Positions 1 through 9,007 of a stretch of 64,000 nucleotides of DNA are shown one piece after another. The position numbers and the translations under genes are program-made. The number at the start of each line of letters is the position of its first letter. The stretch's first letter is position 1. This DNA comes from G965261475 sp965261475 [NCBI: bacterium]. Its GTDB lineage: Bacteria > SAR324 > XYD2-FULL-50-16. The stretch covers positions 558,001-622,000 of the forward strand of contig OZ253454.1 in assembly GCA_965261475.1 (NCBI GenBank), read 5' to 3'. The notes beneath the pieces were generated by a model that had not been told where the DNA came from, searched no databases, and saw only the letters and a program-made list of their open reading frames with translations.

Positions 1-334
1 GATTCCAAAATAAATGATCTACGCGTGAGCCCACTAACCCTATAATCTTTACTCTAAAGATTGAATTTTCTAGCAAATAAACCAATGCTTTTTCAGCATC
101 TGTGGTATTTTGATCCTCTAATTTGATGAATTTTGTTTTAGGGGAGTTAGGTATACTTTGGAAAGCATCTAAATCTCCAATAACAATATCAGGGTCTAAG
201 TTGTGTTCTTTGACCCAATGATAGCTACCATCAACGCAAATACATAAATCACACTTCTTCCAAAAAAAATTCAAGTAATCTTTGTTTAATTGATAGCCAT
301 CAAGAATTACCAAAGCAGTTTCTTGTCTTTTCAA
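1..334 (-). CDS. thiN: Thiamine pyrophosphokinase, 5' part (runs off the window)
   Basis: Reading the minus strand from a TTG at 334 gives 111 codons with no stop, cut by the window edge. The product transfers pyrophosphate from ATP to thiamine, making thiamine diphosphate, the cofactor of transketolase (encoded at 57677). Visible family marks are VDGSYHW (substrate-site Asp), IGDLDA (metal-binding DxD), DQNTTDAEKAL (the conserved Q-x-TTD-x-EKAL block) and GLVGSRVDH near the edge. An in-frame stop lies four codons upstream of the TTG and no ATG is available, so TTG is the likely start. It is divergent from the gene at 403 with about 68 bp between them. Identification comes from motifs only, but the motif order matches the family well. 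Confidence 0.85.
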   Translation of the reverse strand, partial: MKRQETALVILDGYQLNKDYLNFFWKKCDLCICVDGSYHWVKEHNLDPDIVIGDLDAFQSIPNSPKTKFIKLEDQNTTDAEKALVYLLENSIFRVKIIGLVGSRVDHLFWN

Positions 335-402
335 TGTACTTTTTACTTAAAATATTGTCTACTTATGATAGATTGTCTTGCTATAAAAATAAAGCATAAA
401 TT

Positions 403-1503
403 ATGAGAAGTTATAGACCACAAGAAATTTTGGTAGAAACAGAAGTTTTGCATACAGATTACGTACAGAAAATTTTAGCTAAGTTTCCTCAAATTAACCC
501 ACAAGTTATTACCAATAATAATTGGAAAGAAAGATTTTTAACAAATAAAACTTCTCTAACAAAAGGAAAAAAAATTCTTTATCTAAAAAATTTTTTGGGC
601 GTCCCCATCAAACTTTGTCCTGGATTTTCTTTAGATGCTGTTTGTTGTAATTACTATGTTTTAGATTTTATAGAAAATTGTCCTTTAGAATGCAGCTATT
701 GTATTTTACAAGCAATTCATAATCAGCCCACTATTGTAGTGCATGCCAATGTAGAAGAAATTTTACAAAAAATTGGTTTGGTTTGCACTAAAAGACCAAA
801 TACCAATTTTTCTATCGGCACAGGAGAGCATTCTGATAGTTTAGCTATGGACGATATTTTAGAACTTAATCCTATGTTGGTAGAATTTTTCTCCCAATTA
901 CCAAATGCTAAGCTAGAACTAAAAACTAAAACAAATAAAATAGAACCTCTGTTGGCACTTCAACACAAAGGCAATACTATTGTTTCTTGGTCTTTGAATA
1001 CAGAATATCTTTCCAAGACACAAGAGCACAAAACAGCAAGTGCTAAACAAAGAGTGTTAGCTGCTAAAGAGCTTATAAAGGTTGGCTATAAGGTAGCTTT
1101 TCATTTTGATCCTATGATTTATTATAACGATTGGCAAAGAGGTTATAGTGAAATGGTAGATTTTATTAGGGAGCAAATTTTACCACAAACTATCGCTTGG
1201 ATTAGCATTGGCACTCTACGCTATGTTCCTTCTTTAAAAAAAATTGCAGAAGAGAGATTTCGTAAATTAGATTTATTTTGTGGTGAGTTTACTAAAACTG
1301 CAGATGGTAAAATGAAGTATATTCGCCCTATTAGAGAAATGCTTTATCGATATATGTCCAAACAATTACAACAAAAATTACCACAAGTCCCAAGGTATCT
1401 TTGCATGGAACAAAGTAATGTTTGGGAAAATGTTATGAAGTATATTCCGTCTTCTCCTCAAAAAATGGAAACTGACATTCGTGCTAGAGTGTTCGAGAGT
1501 TAA
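403..1503 (+). CDS. Spore photoproduct lyase-like radical SAM protein
   Basis: 366 residues. A radical SAM CxxxCxxC motif (C93, C97, C100; CPLECSYC) sits in the context typical of SplB. Spore photoproduct lyase reverses the UV thymine dimer 5-thyminyl-5,6-dihydrothymine by hydrogen abstraction. In true SPL a cysteine about 43 residues after the cluster motif (C141 in B. subtilis) donates the final hydrogen. Here the matching segment reads SIGTGEHSDSLAMDD and has no cysteine. The fold and cofactor are therefore supported, but the dimer-repair reaction is not. This looks like the SPL-like subgroup of non-sporulating bacteria, whose function I cannot state. The gene ends 3 bp before the sigma-54 activator at 1507, so the two are probably cotranscribed. 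Confidence 0.8.
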   Translation: MRSYRPQEILVETEVLHTDYVQKILAKFPQINPQVITNNNWKERFLTNKTSLTKGKKILYLKNFLGVPIKLCPGFSLDAVCCNYYVLDFIENCPLECSYCILQAIHNQPTIVVHANVEEILQKIGLVCTKRPNTNFSIGTGEHSDSLAMDDILELNPMLVEFFSQLPNAKLELKTKTNKIEPLLALQHKGNTIVSWSLNTEYLSKTQEHKTASAKQRVLAAKELIKVGYKVAFHFDPMIYYNDWQRGYSEMVDFIREQILPQTIAWISIGTLRYVPSLKKIAEERFRKLDLFCGEFTKTADGKMKYIRPIREMLYRYMSKQLQQKLPQVPRYLCMEQSNVWENVMKYIPSSPQKMETDIRARVFES

Positions 1504-1506
1504 CTA

Positions 1507-2907
1507 ATGGAATTAGATTTATCAGGAATTCGTTTTCTTTTTATTTCAAAGGATATTGTTTTTTTAAGAACTAAAAAGAATGAGCTAAAGAATAACTATA
1601 ATGCAGAAGTTTTAGTTAGCAATGATTTTGAACAAGGCGCATCTATTTTAGAAACAGAAAATCCTCAAGTTGTAGTTTGTCTTTTTACGAACAAACAAGA
1701 AACATTATCTTTTATTCGTATATTTCAAAAACTAATACCGCAAGGAATACTTTATTTTTATTTTGAAGACGATACTAGAGCAGATATTTTGTCGACTCCA
1801 GAGTTTATTTTTTATAAAAATAAGATAGGTTTTTTAACTACCCCAATTCAATGGGAAAAAGTTTTTGCAAAGATCCATCAAAAACTTTCCTATAGGTTAA
1901 CAGGTGTAGCTAATTTAACTCCAGAAATTAAACAGTTGCAGTATTTTCTCTTGTTTCGCTCCCATAAGATGCAAAGAGGATTAAAATTTTTACCCAAGAT
2001 GGCTAGTACAGAGTATAGTGTCTTGATTACAGGAGAAACGGGTACAGGTAAAGAAATGGTAGCTCGTGCTATACATTCGCTAAGCAGTAGAAAGAACAAG
2101 CCATTTGTTGCAATTAATTGTGGCGCTATTCCAGAAAATTTAGTAGAAAGCGAATTATTTGGTTACGAAAAAGGAGCATTTACAGGTGCTACAGCTACTA
2201 AAAAAGGCAAGTTTGAATTAGCAAATAAAGGTACTCTTTTACTAGATGAAATTGGTGATATGCCCTTGTCTTTACAAACAAAGTTACTGAGAATTTTAGA
2301 AGATGGTCAAGTTTTTCGTATAGGTAGTGAAAAGTGCTTTAGTGTAGATGTGAGAGTTCTAGCCGCAACTAATGTGAATTTACAACAAAAGATTGAAGAA
2401 AAATTATTTAGAGAAGATTTATTTTATCGCCTTAATATACTTCGTATCAATATTCCCCCTTTACGCGCAAGAAAAGAAGATATTAGTCTATTAGGTTGGC
2501 ATTTTTTACAAAGAGCACTTTCAGAAATCAACTATCTAGCACCTTATCCTTATTTAACAGCAGATGGAGTTGTAGCACTACAAGAATACGATTGGTATGG
2601 TAATGTGAGGGAATTAAAAAATTTTATGACACAATTAGCTGTGTTGCTTCCATCGCAAACAAGAAAAATTGATGGTGAAATGGTGAGTGAAGCTCTAGCA
2701 CAATTTTCTTCTAGCTTTAAAAATACTTCTGAGAACATAACCCAAAATACGACAGAATATTTTCAAACTCCATTAAATAAAAGTTTAGCGCAAGTACAAA
2801 ATCTTTATATTGATAAAGTGCTAGAATTACATAATAATAACAAAACAAAAGCAGCGAATTCTTTAGGGATTAGCTTACGCTCTCTCAGACAAAAACAAAA
2901 TAGCTAA
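1507..2907 (+). CDS. Sigma-54-dependent transcriptional activator with degenerate receiver domain
   Basis: 466 residues in three parts. Residues 1-125 resemble a response-regulator receiver, but the position expected for the phosphorylated Asp falls in a hydrophobic strand (QVVVCLF) with no Asp. Residues 140-385 are the AAA+ domain: Walker A GETGTGKE at 176-183, the sigma-54-contacting loop GAFTGA at 223-228, Walker B TLLLDEIGD at 243-251, and REDLFYRLN with the arginine-finger region. The C-terminus has a Fis-type helix-turn-helix (NKTKAANSLGISLRSLR). An activator of this class remodels sigma-54 holoenzyme at -24/-12 promoters. Presence of GAFTGA argues that it is functional with RpoN. The signal it senses is unknown. 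It follows the SPL-like gene by 3 bp. Confidence 0.88.
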   Translation: MELDLSGIRFLFISKDIVFLRTKKNELKNNYNAEVLVSNDFEQGASILETENPQVVVCLFTNKQETLSFIRIFQKLIPQGILYFYFEDDTRADILSTPEFIFYKNKIGFLTTPIQWEKVFAKIHQKLSYRLTGVANLTPEIKQLQYFLLFRSHKMQRGLKFLPKMASTEYSVLITGETGTGKEMVARAIHSLSSRKNKPFVAINCGAIPENLVESELFGYEKGAFTGATATKKGKFELANKGTLLLDEIGDMPLSLQTKLLRILEDGQVFRIGSEKCFSVDVRVLAATNVNLQQKIEEKLFREDLFYRLNILRINIPPLRARKEDISLLGWHFLQRALSEINYLAPYPYLTADGVVALQEYDWYGNVRELKNFMTQLAVLLPSQTRKIDGEMVSEALAQFSSSFKNTSENITQNTTEYFQTPLNKSLAQVQNLYIDKVLELHNNNKTKAANSLGISLRSLRQKQNS

Positions 2908-3027
2908 AATAAACATTTAAATTATTATTAGACCAACCAAAAATATCACTTCAATATTATTTTAGAGTGCATTGTAATTATGTGAGGTATAAAATCTTGT
3001 ATCAAAAACAATATCAAGTTATTAAGA

Positions 3028-4197
3028 ATGAAAACAAACTATTCTCTTTGCTATGCAGCAGCTGGACACGCTCTGATGCATATGTTTGCAGCTTTTTATT
3101 TTGTGATTGTATTAGCAATAGAAAAATCTTGGAATATTCCTTATGAAATATTGCTTAAACTTTGGTTTCTTGGCTCTTTGATGATAGGGATAGCTGCTAT
3201 TCCTGCGGGGCTGTTGAGTGATAAATGGAGTAGATCTGGAATGATTGTAATTATGTTTTTTGGTATGGGTGTGTCGTCTATATTTTGTGGATTGAGTTCG
3301 AATACTACTATGCTCTTTATTTCTTTGAGTTTTTTGGGTTTATTTTGTGCTATTTATCACCCTGTTGCAATTGCTTGGATTGTAAATAGCTCTACTAAAA
3401 GAGGTATGGCACTAGGTATAAATGGAATTTTTGGCACCGCTGGTGTAGGTTTAGGAGGACTGGTAGCAGGAAGTTTGCTAGAACTTGGAAACTGGCAAAC
3501 AGCTTTTATAGTTCCTGCTATTTTTTCAATTTTGGCAGGGTGTGGTTTGTTATATCACATACTTACTAACAAAATTGCCTACAAGAATATTCAAAACCCT
3601 AGAGAAAAAAAACAAACAAAAGATTTCAGCACATTCAAGATAGTTATTATTTTTTTGATAAGTATTTTTTGCCTTGGTTTAATTTTTCAAATTACACAAA
3701 CCTCTGCTCCTAAATTATTAGAGATGCGTTTTGCAGAAAAATTACAATTGAAAGTTTCTCAAATAGGGATTTTAGTAGCAGTTATTTATGGATTTAGCGG
3801 CATAGCCTCTTTACTAGGAGGCTATCTCGCAGATAGATATAATTTAAAAAAAATTTATATTACAGGGATTATTTTGCAGGCACCTTTTTTATTTTTAGTT
3901 TCTCAAACTTTTAATTTTTCTATTGTAGTGTTTTTACTTTTTATTGTAACTTTTAATACTATGATTTTACCCGCAGAAAATATGCTTTTAGCTAATTTTT
4001 CACCACAAAAATACCATGGGCTAATTTATGGTTTTAAATTTATTTTGGCGTTTGGCTCTGCACCTGTAGCTATTTTATTTGTTGCTACATTTTTTAAAAT
4101 ATACCAAGATTTTTCTTATTTATTTATTCTTAGCGGGTGTTTAATGGCTATGATTTTTTTAGTTGCTTTATTTTTGCCAAATAAAAAATTAATCTGA
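3028..4197 (+). CDS. Major facilitator superfamily transporter
   Basis: 389 residues with about 12 hydrophobic segments. Two MFS motif-A loops are visible, GLLSDKWSRSG around residues 61-71 and GGYLADRYNLKK in the second half, as expected from the duplicated 6+6 fold. The segment YHPVAIAWIVNSSTKRGMALG resembles drug-efflux members of the FSR (fosmidomycin resistance) type, but the substrate cannot be told from sequence. The gene stands alone with 120 bp upstream and 26 bp before the peptidase gene at 4224, so the two may be cotranscribed. Inner-membrane protein. Confidence 0.85.
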   Translation: MKTNYSLCYAAAGHALMHMFAAFYFVIVLAIEKSWNIPYEILLKLWFLGSLMIGIAAIPAGLLSDKWSRSGMIVIMFFGMGVSSIFCGLSSNTTMLFISLSFLGLFCAIYHPVAIAWIVNSSTKRGMALGINGIFGTAGVGLGGLVAGSLLELGNWQTAFIVPAIFSILAGCGLLYHILTNKIAYKNIQNPREKKQTKDFSTFKIVIIFLISIFCLGLIFQITQTSAPKLLEMRFAEKLQLKVSQIGILVAVIYGFSGIASLLGGYLADRYNLKKIYITGIILQAPFLFLVSQTFNFSIVVFLLFIVTFNTMILPAENMLLANFSPQKYHGLIYGFKFILAFGSAPVAILFVATFFKIYQDFSYLFILSGCLMAMIFLVALFLPNKKLI

Positions 4198-4223
4198 ATT
4201 AGAATTTTAAATTTTTATGAAGT

Positions 4224-7076
4224 ATGAGTAAAAAAAAATATTTATTATTGGTTTTAACCTTTATTTTGTTTTCCAATTTAATTGCACAACAAATTGTTAT
4301 TCCCAAAAATGATACTAGAGAGTATAAATCTATTTTACTAAAAAATGGGATTCAAGCTATTTTGATCTCGGATAAAAATACACAGCAAGCAGCAGCTGCT
4401 ATAGATATTGGAATAGGTAGTTTTGAGAATCCTAACAACATGGAAGGATTGGCTCATTTTTTAGAGCATATGTTATTTTTAGGTAATAAAAAATATCCAA
4501 AAACTAATGAATTCTCTGATTTTTTATCGCAACACGGAGGCTACACTAATGCGTATACTAGCTCTAAAAATACCAATTATCATTTTAGTGTGCATTATGA
4601 TTATTTAGCAGAATCTTTAGATAGGCTAGCAGAGTTTTTTATATCCCCTTTATTTAACGAAGACTATTTGCAAAAAGAAATACAAGCAGTGCATTCTGAA
4701 TACCAAAAAAATCTTTTGTTTGAAGACAAAAGAGCTTTTGCTGTGCTCAAAACAATTAGTAACCCAGACCATCCTTTTGCTAAATTCCACACTGGTAACT
4801 TGCAAACTTTATCTGCTATTTCTAATATTCGTGAGCAGGTCTTACTTTTTTATAAAAAATATTATATTCCAGATTTAATGAAAGTAGCAGTTATAGGCAG
4901 GGAAAGCTTGGCTGATTTAGAAAAACTAGTAAAAGTAAAATTCGGTAAAATACCTCAGAGTCAAAGTAAAATTAAATTGCCTCTTAAGCGTTACAATAAA
5001 AGAGTCTACAACAAGGAAAATACTCCAGCATTTGTACAAATTCAATCTTTGAAGAATATTCGTAAACTGAATTTGATCTTTGAAATAGATTCTACAAAAA
5101 AATTTTTTGATAAAAAAGCAACCTATTATGTAGCGAGCCTTGCAGGTAATGAAAGCAAAGGAACAATACTCTCTTTTCTCAAAGAAAAAGGATGGGCGGT
5201 ATCCCTGACAGCTGGTGTGTCTATAGAACATATTAAAACTGATTTTTTTAGCTTAGATATAGAATTAACTCTTGAAGGAGAAAAAAATATTAAGCAAATT
5301 ATCAAGGTTGTTTTTGACTATTTAGCTTTGATCAAAGAAGCAGGTGTAGTAAAATGGCGGTTTGAAGAAATGAAAGAAATTGCGAATTTAAATTTTCATC
5401 ATAAAGATATTTTTTCTCCTTTATCTTTGGTGAGCTATCTTTCTGCTCAAGCCCAGTATTATAAACCTAAAAATCTTCTGAATGCTAGTTGGAAGTTTGG
5501 GAAGTTTGACAAGCAAGCTATCTATCAAGTTTTAGACCAACTAGTAGTAGATAATTTAAAAGTTATTTATACAACACCACACAACATTCCATTACCTAAA
5601 AAAGATAAATGGTATAGTACTTCTTACAGAATTTATCCTATTACCCCTAGTGATAAATTTTATTGGAAAACAAGCAAAAACAAAAATAAGAATTTATTTT
5701 TGCCAATAAAAAATACCTACTTGCTGTCTAAAATTCCTCGTATTTCTCAAGGAGGTCTAAAAGGTGTATTGCAAAAATTGCCTTTTAAAAAAGTAGCAGC
5801 CTATCATGTCAAAGATACTAGTTTTCAAGTACCAAAAATTAAGTTATATTTAGATATTTTAACTCCCGATGCTTATTCTAACCCCAAAAATTCAAGTTTT
5901 ACTAGAATTTATGCTAGTCTCCTGCGAGATACTTTTGCTCAAGAATTATATCTAGCGTCTCTACTAGATTATAGCGTCAAAATTCATTCTGGCGTTACAG
6001 GATTGTCTTTAGAGTTAACAGGATACCCTGAAAAAATGGAATTTTTTACTTTGCAAGTATTGAAAATTCTTACTAAAACTAAATTTACAAACGAGCACTT
6101 TAATTTATTTCGACAAAAAATCAAGGAGTATTGGGAAAACCTCAATCTTTCTCCAGCTTATAGGTTAGCAACCTATGAGTTTCAGCAATTTACTAAAAAA
6201 CCATTCTGGTATTACGAAGATTATCTATCGGTTTTAGATACCCTATCTTATCAAGAATTTGTTGATTTTCAGAGCAATTTTTTTCGTTCTTTAGCAATAG
6301 AATTTTTTGTTTATGGCAATATACAAAAAAAAGAGGCTACATATTTTATAAAAAAAATTTTAGCAAATATAGAATTTATTCCTTTGAGCACAAAACCTAC
6401 AGAAAGCATTATTCAGTTACCTCGAGGTGCTAATTATTTTTTTCAAAGACAATCTCAAGACATCAATTCAGCTATTATTACTTCGTACCAAGCTCAAGAA
6501 AAGACAGCAAGTGTTGAGGTTAAGATGAATTTATTAGAAAATATTATTAAAAGTAAATTTTATGATTTTATTCGTACTAAACGTCAACTAGGCTATTTGG
6601 TTTGGTCGTACTATACAGGTATCAGACAAAGCAATTCTTTTTTATTTGTTGTACAATCTGCTGTAGCTAATCCCTCGAGCTTGCAAGGTCAAATTAACGA
6701 ATTTTTAAATAGTTTTGAGCAAGAACTAACAGATTTAAATAAGCAAGAATTTACGAACATTGTAACCGGCTTGCATCAAATCTATGAGCAAAAACCAGAA
6801 AATTTTGCAGATTCTAGTAATTTTTATTATAGTGCTATTCAACAAAAAGATTATCTGTTGAAAAGAAAAAAAATTTTACAAAAGGAACTACAAACAATCA
6901 AGAAGCATGATTTATTAGAGTTTTATAGAGCATTATTCCTTGATCAGAATACTAGATTTTTTGCGATACATATTTTAGGGAAGGATACAAGCAATACAAA
7001 CAATCTGATTGATAGTAAAGAAATTATTGATAGAAGTATTTTTAAAAGTAGTCAAAAATATATCTCTATTCCTTAA
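4224..7076 (+). CDS. M16 zinc metallopeptidase (pitrilysin/insulinase family)
   Basis: 950 residues, the length of the long single-chain M16A enzymes such as protease III, with an N-terminal signal peptide (hydrophobic residues 5-20, then AQQ). The inverted zinc motif HFLEH is at 78-82, and the third ligand is probably the Glu of AVHSEYQKN about 75 residues later. The sequence after the motif (GNKKYPKTNEFSDFLSQHGGYTNAYTS) is classic for this family. The C-terminal half is the catalytically inactive repeat, containing RTKRQLGYLV. The product probably degrades small peptides in the periplasm. The 3' end overlaps the convergent lipoprotein gene by 11 bp. Confidence 0.9.
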   Translation: MSKKKYLLLVLTFILFSNLIAQQIVIPKNDTREYKSILLKNGIQAILISDKNTQQAAAAIDIGIGSFENPNNMEGLAHFLEHMLFLGNKKYPKTNEFSDFLSQHGGYTNAYTSSKNTNYHFSVHYDYLAESLDRLAEFFISPLFNEDYLQKEIQAVHSEYQKNLLFEDKRAFAVLKTISNPDHPFAKFHTGNLQTLSAISNIREQVLLFYKKYYIPDLMKVAVIGRESLADLEKLVKVKFGKIPQSQSKIKLPLKRYNKRVYNKENTPAFVQIQSLKNIRKLNLIFEIDSTKKFFDKKATYYVASLAGNESKGTILSFLKEKGWAVSLTAGVSIEHIKTDFFSLDIELTLEGEKNIKQIIKVVFDYLALIKEAGVVKWRFEEMKEIANLNFHHKDIFSPLSLVSYLSAQAQYYKPKNLLNASWKFGKFDKQAIYQVLDQLVVDNLKVIYTTPHNIPLPKKDKWYSTSYRIYPITPSDKFYWKTSKNKNKNLFLPIKNTYLLSKIPRISQGGLKGVLQKLPFKKVAAYHVKDTSFQVPKIKLYLDILTPDAYSNPKNSSFTRIYASLLRDTFAQELYLASLLDYSVKIHSGVTGLSLELTGYPEKMEFFTLQVLKILTKTKFTNEHFNLFRQKIKEYWENLNLSPAYRLATYEFQQFTKKPFWYYEDYLSVLDTLSYQEFVDFQSNFFRSLAIEFFVYGNIQKKEATYFIKKILANIEFIPLSTKPTESIIQLPRGANYFFQRQSQDINSAIITSYQAQEKTASVEVKMNLLENIIKSKFYDFIRTKRQLGYLVWSYYTGIRQSNSFLFVVQSAVANPSSLQGQINEFLNSFEQELTDLNKQEFTNIVTGLHQIYEQKPENFADSSNFYYSAIQQKDYLLKRKKILQKELQTIKKHDLLEFYRALFLDQNTRFFAIHILGKDTSNTNNLIDSKEIIDRSIFKSSQKYISIP

Positions 7077-7719
7077 AATCTCTGTAGAATTTAACCAAAA
7101 TTTGCTCCCATAATAACACAACTTTTTTTGTTAATTGCTCTTTGCTAGGAGTATCAGAGAAACGATAATAATTATTTGCAAACCAAACAAGCTCTTTGTT
7201 TTTTATATCTACCAAACTTATTCTCAAAAAAATTAGATTGTTTTCTGCACAAGTTTTACAAGCCCAAAATAAAATTTGGGGCAATAAAAGTAGTTCTCCA
7301 TATTTTATTTGTGAGATGGATTCTACAAGATCTTTGTTTACTCTAAAAGAAAAATAAAAATCTTCTAGGAATAACTTGTTTTGATTTTGAAAATTTTTTC
7401 TTTTTTGTGGCTCAAAATCTGCTTCGTATGTTATTTTGAGTATAGTAGATTTAGCTAGCGAGTCTTTAATTTGTTGGTCTAAAACTTCAGTAATTTTGTT
7501 ATCTACTTCTTTTTCGCTAAAAACTTTAAGTAATAAAATTTGTTTTTCTCTTAAAAAGTTTTTTTGTTTTTTTGGGCTAATAGATTCTTTTTGACCTGTG
7601 AGCTCATTTAGCTGTAATTCTCTATCTAGGGGCTCTACCCAAGTTGAAGCTGCATTATAGACACAAGCCCCAAAAAATAAATTACACAAACAAACAACAA
7701 TAATTTTTTGTTTAAACAT
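7066..7719 (-). CDS. Putative lipoprotein of unknown function
   Basis: 217 residues with a lipoprotein signal: a hydrophobic stretch followed by the lipobox LFFGAC, Cys19 being the presumed lipidated residue. The rest is a charged, lysine-rich extracellular-type domain with two more cysteines close together (ACKTCAEN). I recognise no family. Its start overlaps the 3' end of murG by 8 bp, so it is probably translated from the murG transcript, and its 3' end overlaps the convergent peptidase gene. The pattern (sequence near residues 85-190 about levels and a late SLVDIKNKELVWFANN segment) loosely recalls outer-membrane assembly lipoproteins, but I would not assign that. Confidence 0.7.
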   Translation of the reverse strand: MFKQKIIVVCLCNLFFGACVYNAASTWVEPLDRELQLNELTGQKESISPKKQKNFLREKQILLLKVFSEKEVDNKITEVLDQQIKDSLAKSTILKITYEADFEPQKRKNFQNQNKLFLEDFYFSFRVNKDLVESISQIKYGELLLLPQILFWACKTCAENNLIFLRISLVDIKNKELVWFANNYYRFSDTPSKEQLTKKVVLLWEQILVKFYRDFKE

Positions 7720-8821
7720 TTATTTGTTTTTGAAAGAAATGGACAATTTTAGAATAAATTTTTTCGCTAGCGTTTCCTTGATAATAATTAGTCGCTAGTT
7801 TTTCTCTTGCTTTTAATTCTGTTTTATTTTTAAAAAGTGTTTTAATAATTTTTACTAATTTATTGCCATTGGCATCTTTTTCTTCTAGTAAAACACACCC
7901 TCCATATTTTGTTAATTGCAAGGCATTTTTTTTTTGATGGTCTCCGCTAGAGTTGGCGATAGGAATCAGTATACCAATACGTCCTGCTGCCATCATTTCA
8001 AAAACACCAGCACCAGAGCGACAAATAAAAAGATTGGTATTTTGATAGATTGTTACCATGTCGTCAAAAAAAATTTTTACCGAGTAGTCAAAATTATTTT
8101 TTTGATAATAATTTTGTAATTTTTTATAATCTCGAATACCACTTTGGTGCACTATCTTAATTTTTTGCTGCAGAACTCCTAACTTGGATAAGGCGGCAGT
8201 TACAAAGTTGTTGACTATTTGTGAGCCTCCACTACCTCCTAAAATTGTGATTTGAAATTTATCTTTGTTTTGATGGCTGTTATTTTTCCAAAGAGCATGA
8301 ATTGCAGGACGAATGGGATTGCCTACGATGACAGGTGTTTTAAAAAAATTGTAATTATCGCGATACACTAAAAAACTTAAATGAGCATATTTTCCTAAAA
8401 AACGATTCGTAATGCCAGGATAAGCATTTTGCTCTTGAATAAAAAATTTTTGTTTTAATAAAATACAAGCAAGCAAGAAGGGACCAGAGGAGTAGCCTCC
8501 TACACCCAACACAAAATCTGGTTTCCAACGCAAGATCCAAAAAACAGAGCGAAGCATAGCAATTGGAATTAATATTAGTGAAATAATTTTTTTAAAAATT
8601 CCAGCTCGGTAAAGCCCTATTGCAGGTAGTGTATGCAAAGTATAATTGCTTTTTGGGATAATTTGTTTCTCTATTCCTTTTTTGGTACCAATAAACCTAA
8701 TTTGACATTTTGGATGTAGTTTATAAAAATAGTGAGCTATTGCTAAACCAGGGAAAAGATGTCCTCCTGTACCTCCTCCCGCTATAACTATAGATTGAAA
8801 TTCTTTTTTTAATATACCCAC
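7712..8821 (-). CDS. murG: UDP-GlcNAc:lipid I N-acetylglucosaminyltransferase
   Basis: 369 residues. MurG adds GlcNAc to undecaprenyl-PP-MurNAc-pentapeptide on the cytoplasmic face, making lipid II. The N-terminal glycine-rich loop AGGGTGGHLFPGLA (about 14-27) binds the lipid pyrophosphate, and LGVGGYSSGPFLLA and NPIRPA are further family blocks. The C-terminal donor-binding region has GGSGGSQIVNNFV and CRSGAGVFEMMAAG followed by HQKKNA. The start is GTG (8819-8821), with no ATG nearby. It is not inside a mur/fts cluster here; only a small lipoprotein gene follows, overlapping by 8 bp. Confidence 0.95.
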   Translation of the reverse strand: MGILKKEFQSIVIAGGGTGGHLFPGLAIAHYFYKLHPKCQIRFIGTKKGIEKQIIPKSNYTLHTLPAIGLYRAGIFKKIISLILIPIAMLRSVFWILRWKPDFVLGVGGYSSGPFLLACILLKQKFFIQEQNAYPGITNRFLGKYAHLSFLVYRDNYNFFKTPVIVGNPIRPAIHALWKNNSHQNKDKFQITILGGSGGSQIVNNFVTAALSKLGVLQQKIKIVHQSGIRDYKKLQNYYQKNNFDYSVKIFFDDMVTIYQNTNLFICRSGAGVFEMMAAGRIGILIPIANSSGDHQKKNALQLTKYGGCVLLEEKDANGNKLVKIIKTLFKNKTELKAREKLATNYYQGNASEKIYSKIVHFFQKQINV

Positions 8822-9007
8822 AAAATATTAATTTTTTTTGATCTAGAGTGTCTCTAAGTTCTATATTAACTCAAGTTTATATGTCATAAAAGCAATATTT
8901 AATATCTACTTACATATGCTAACAAGTCTAGTTGTATGTTGTAACTGATAGGGCTCTACTAACAAAAATTGTAGATTGATAGCATTAGTGCTAATAATTA
9001 GTTAGTA

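Noticed and set aside
403-1503. Genuine spore photoproduct lyase
   Set aside because: The catalytic hydrogen-donor cysteine is absent and no sporulation context exists.
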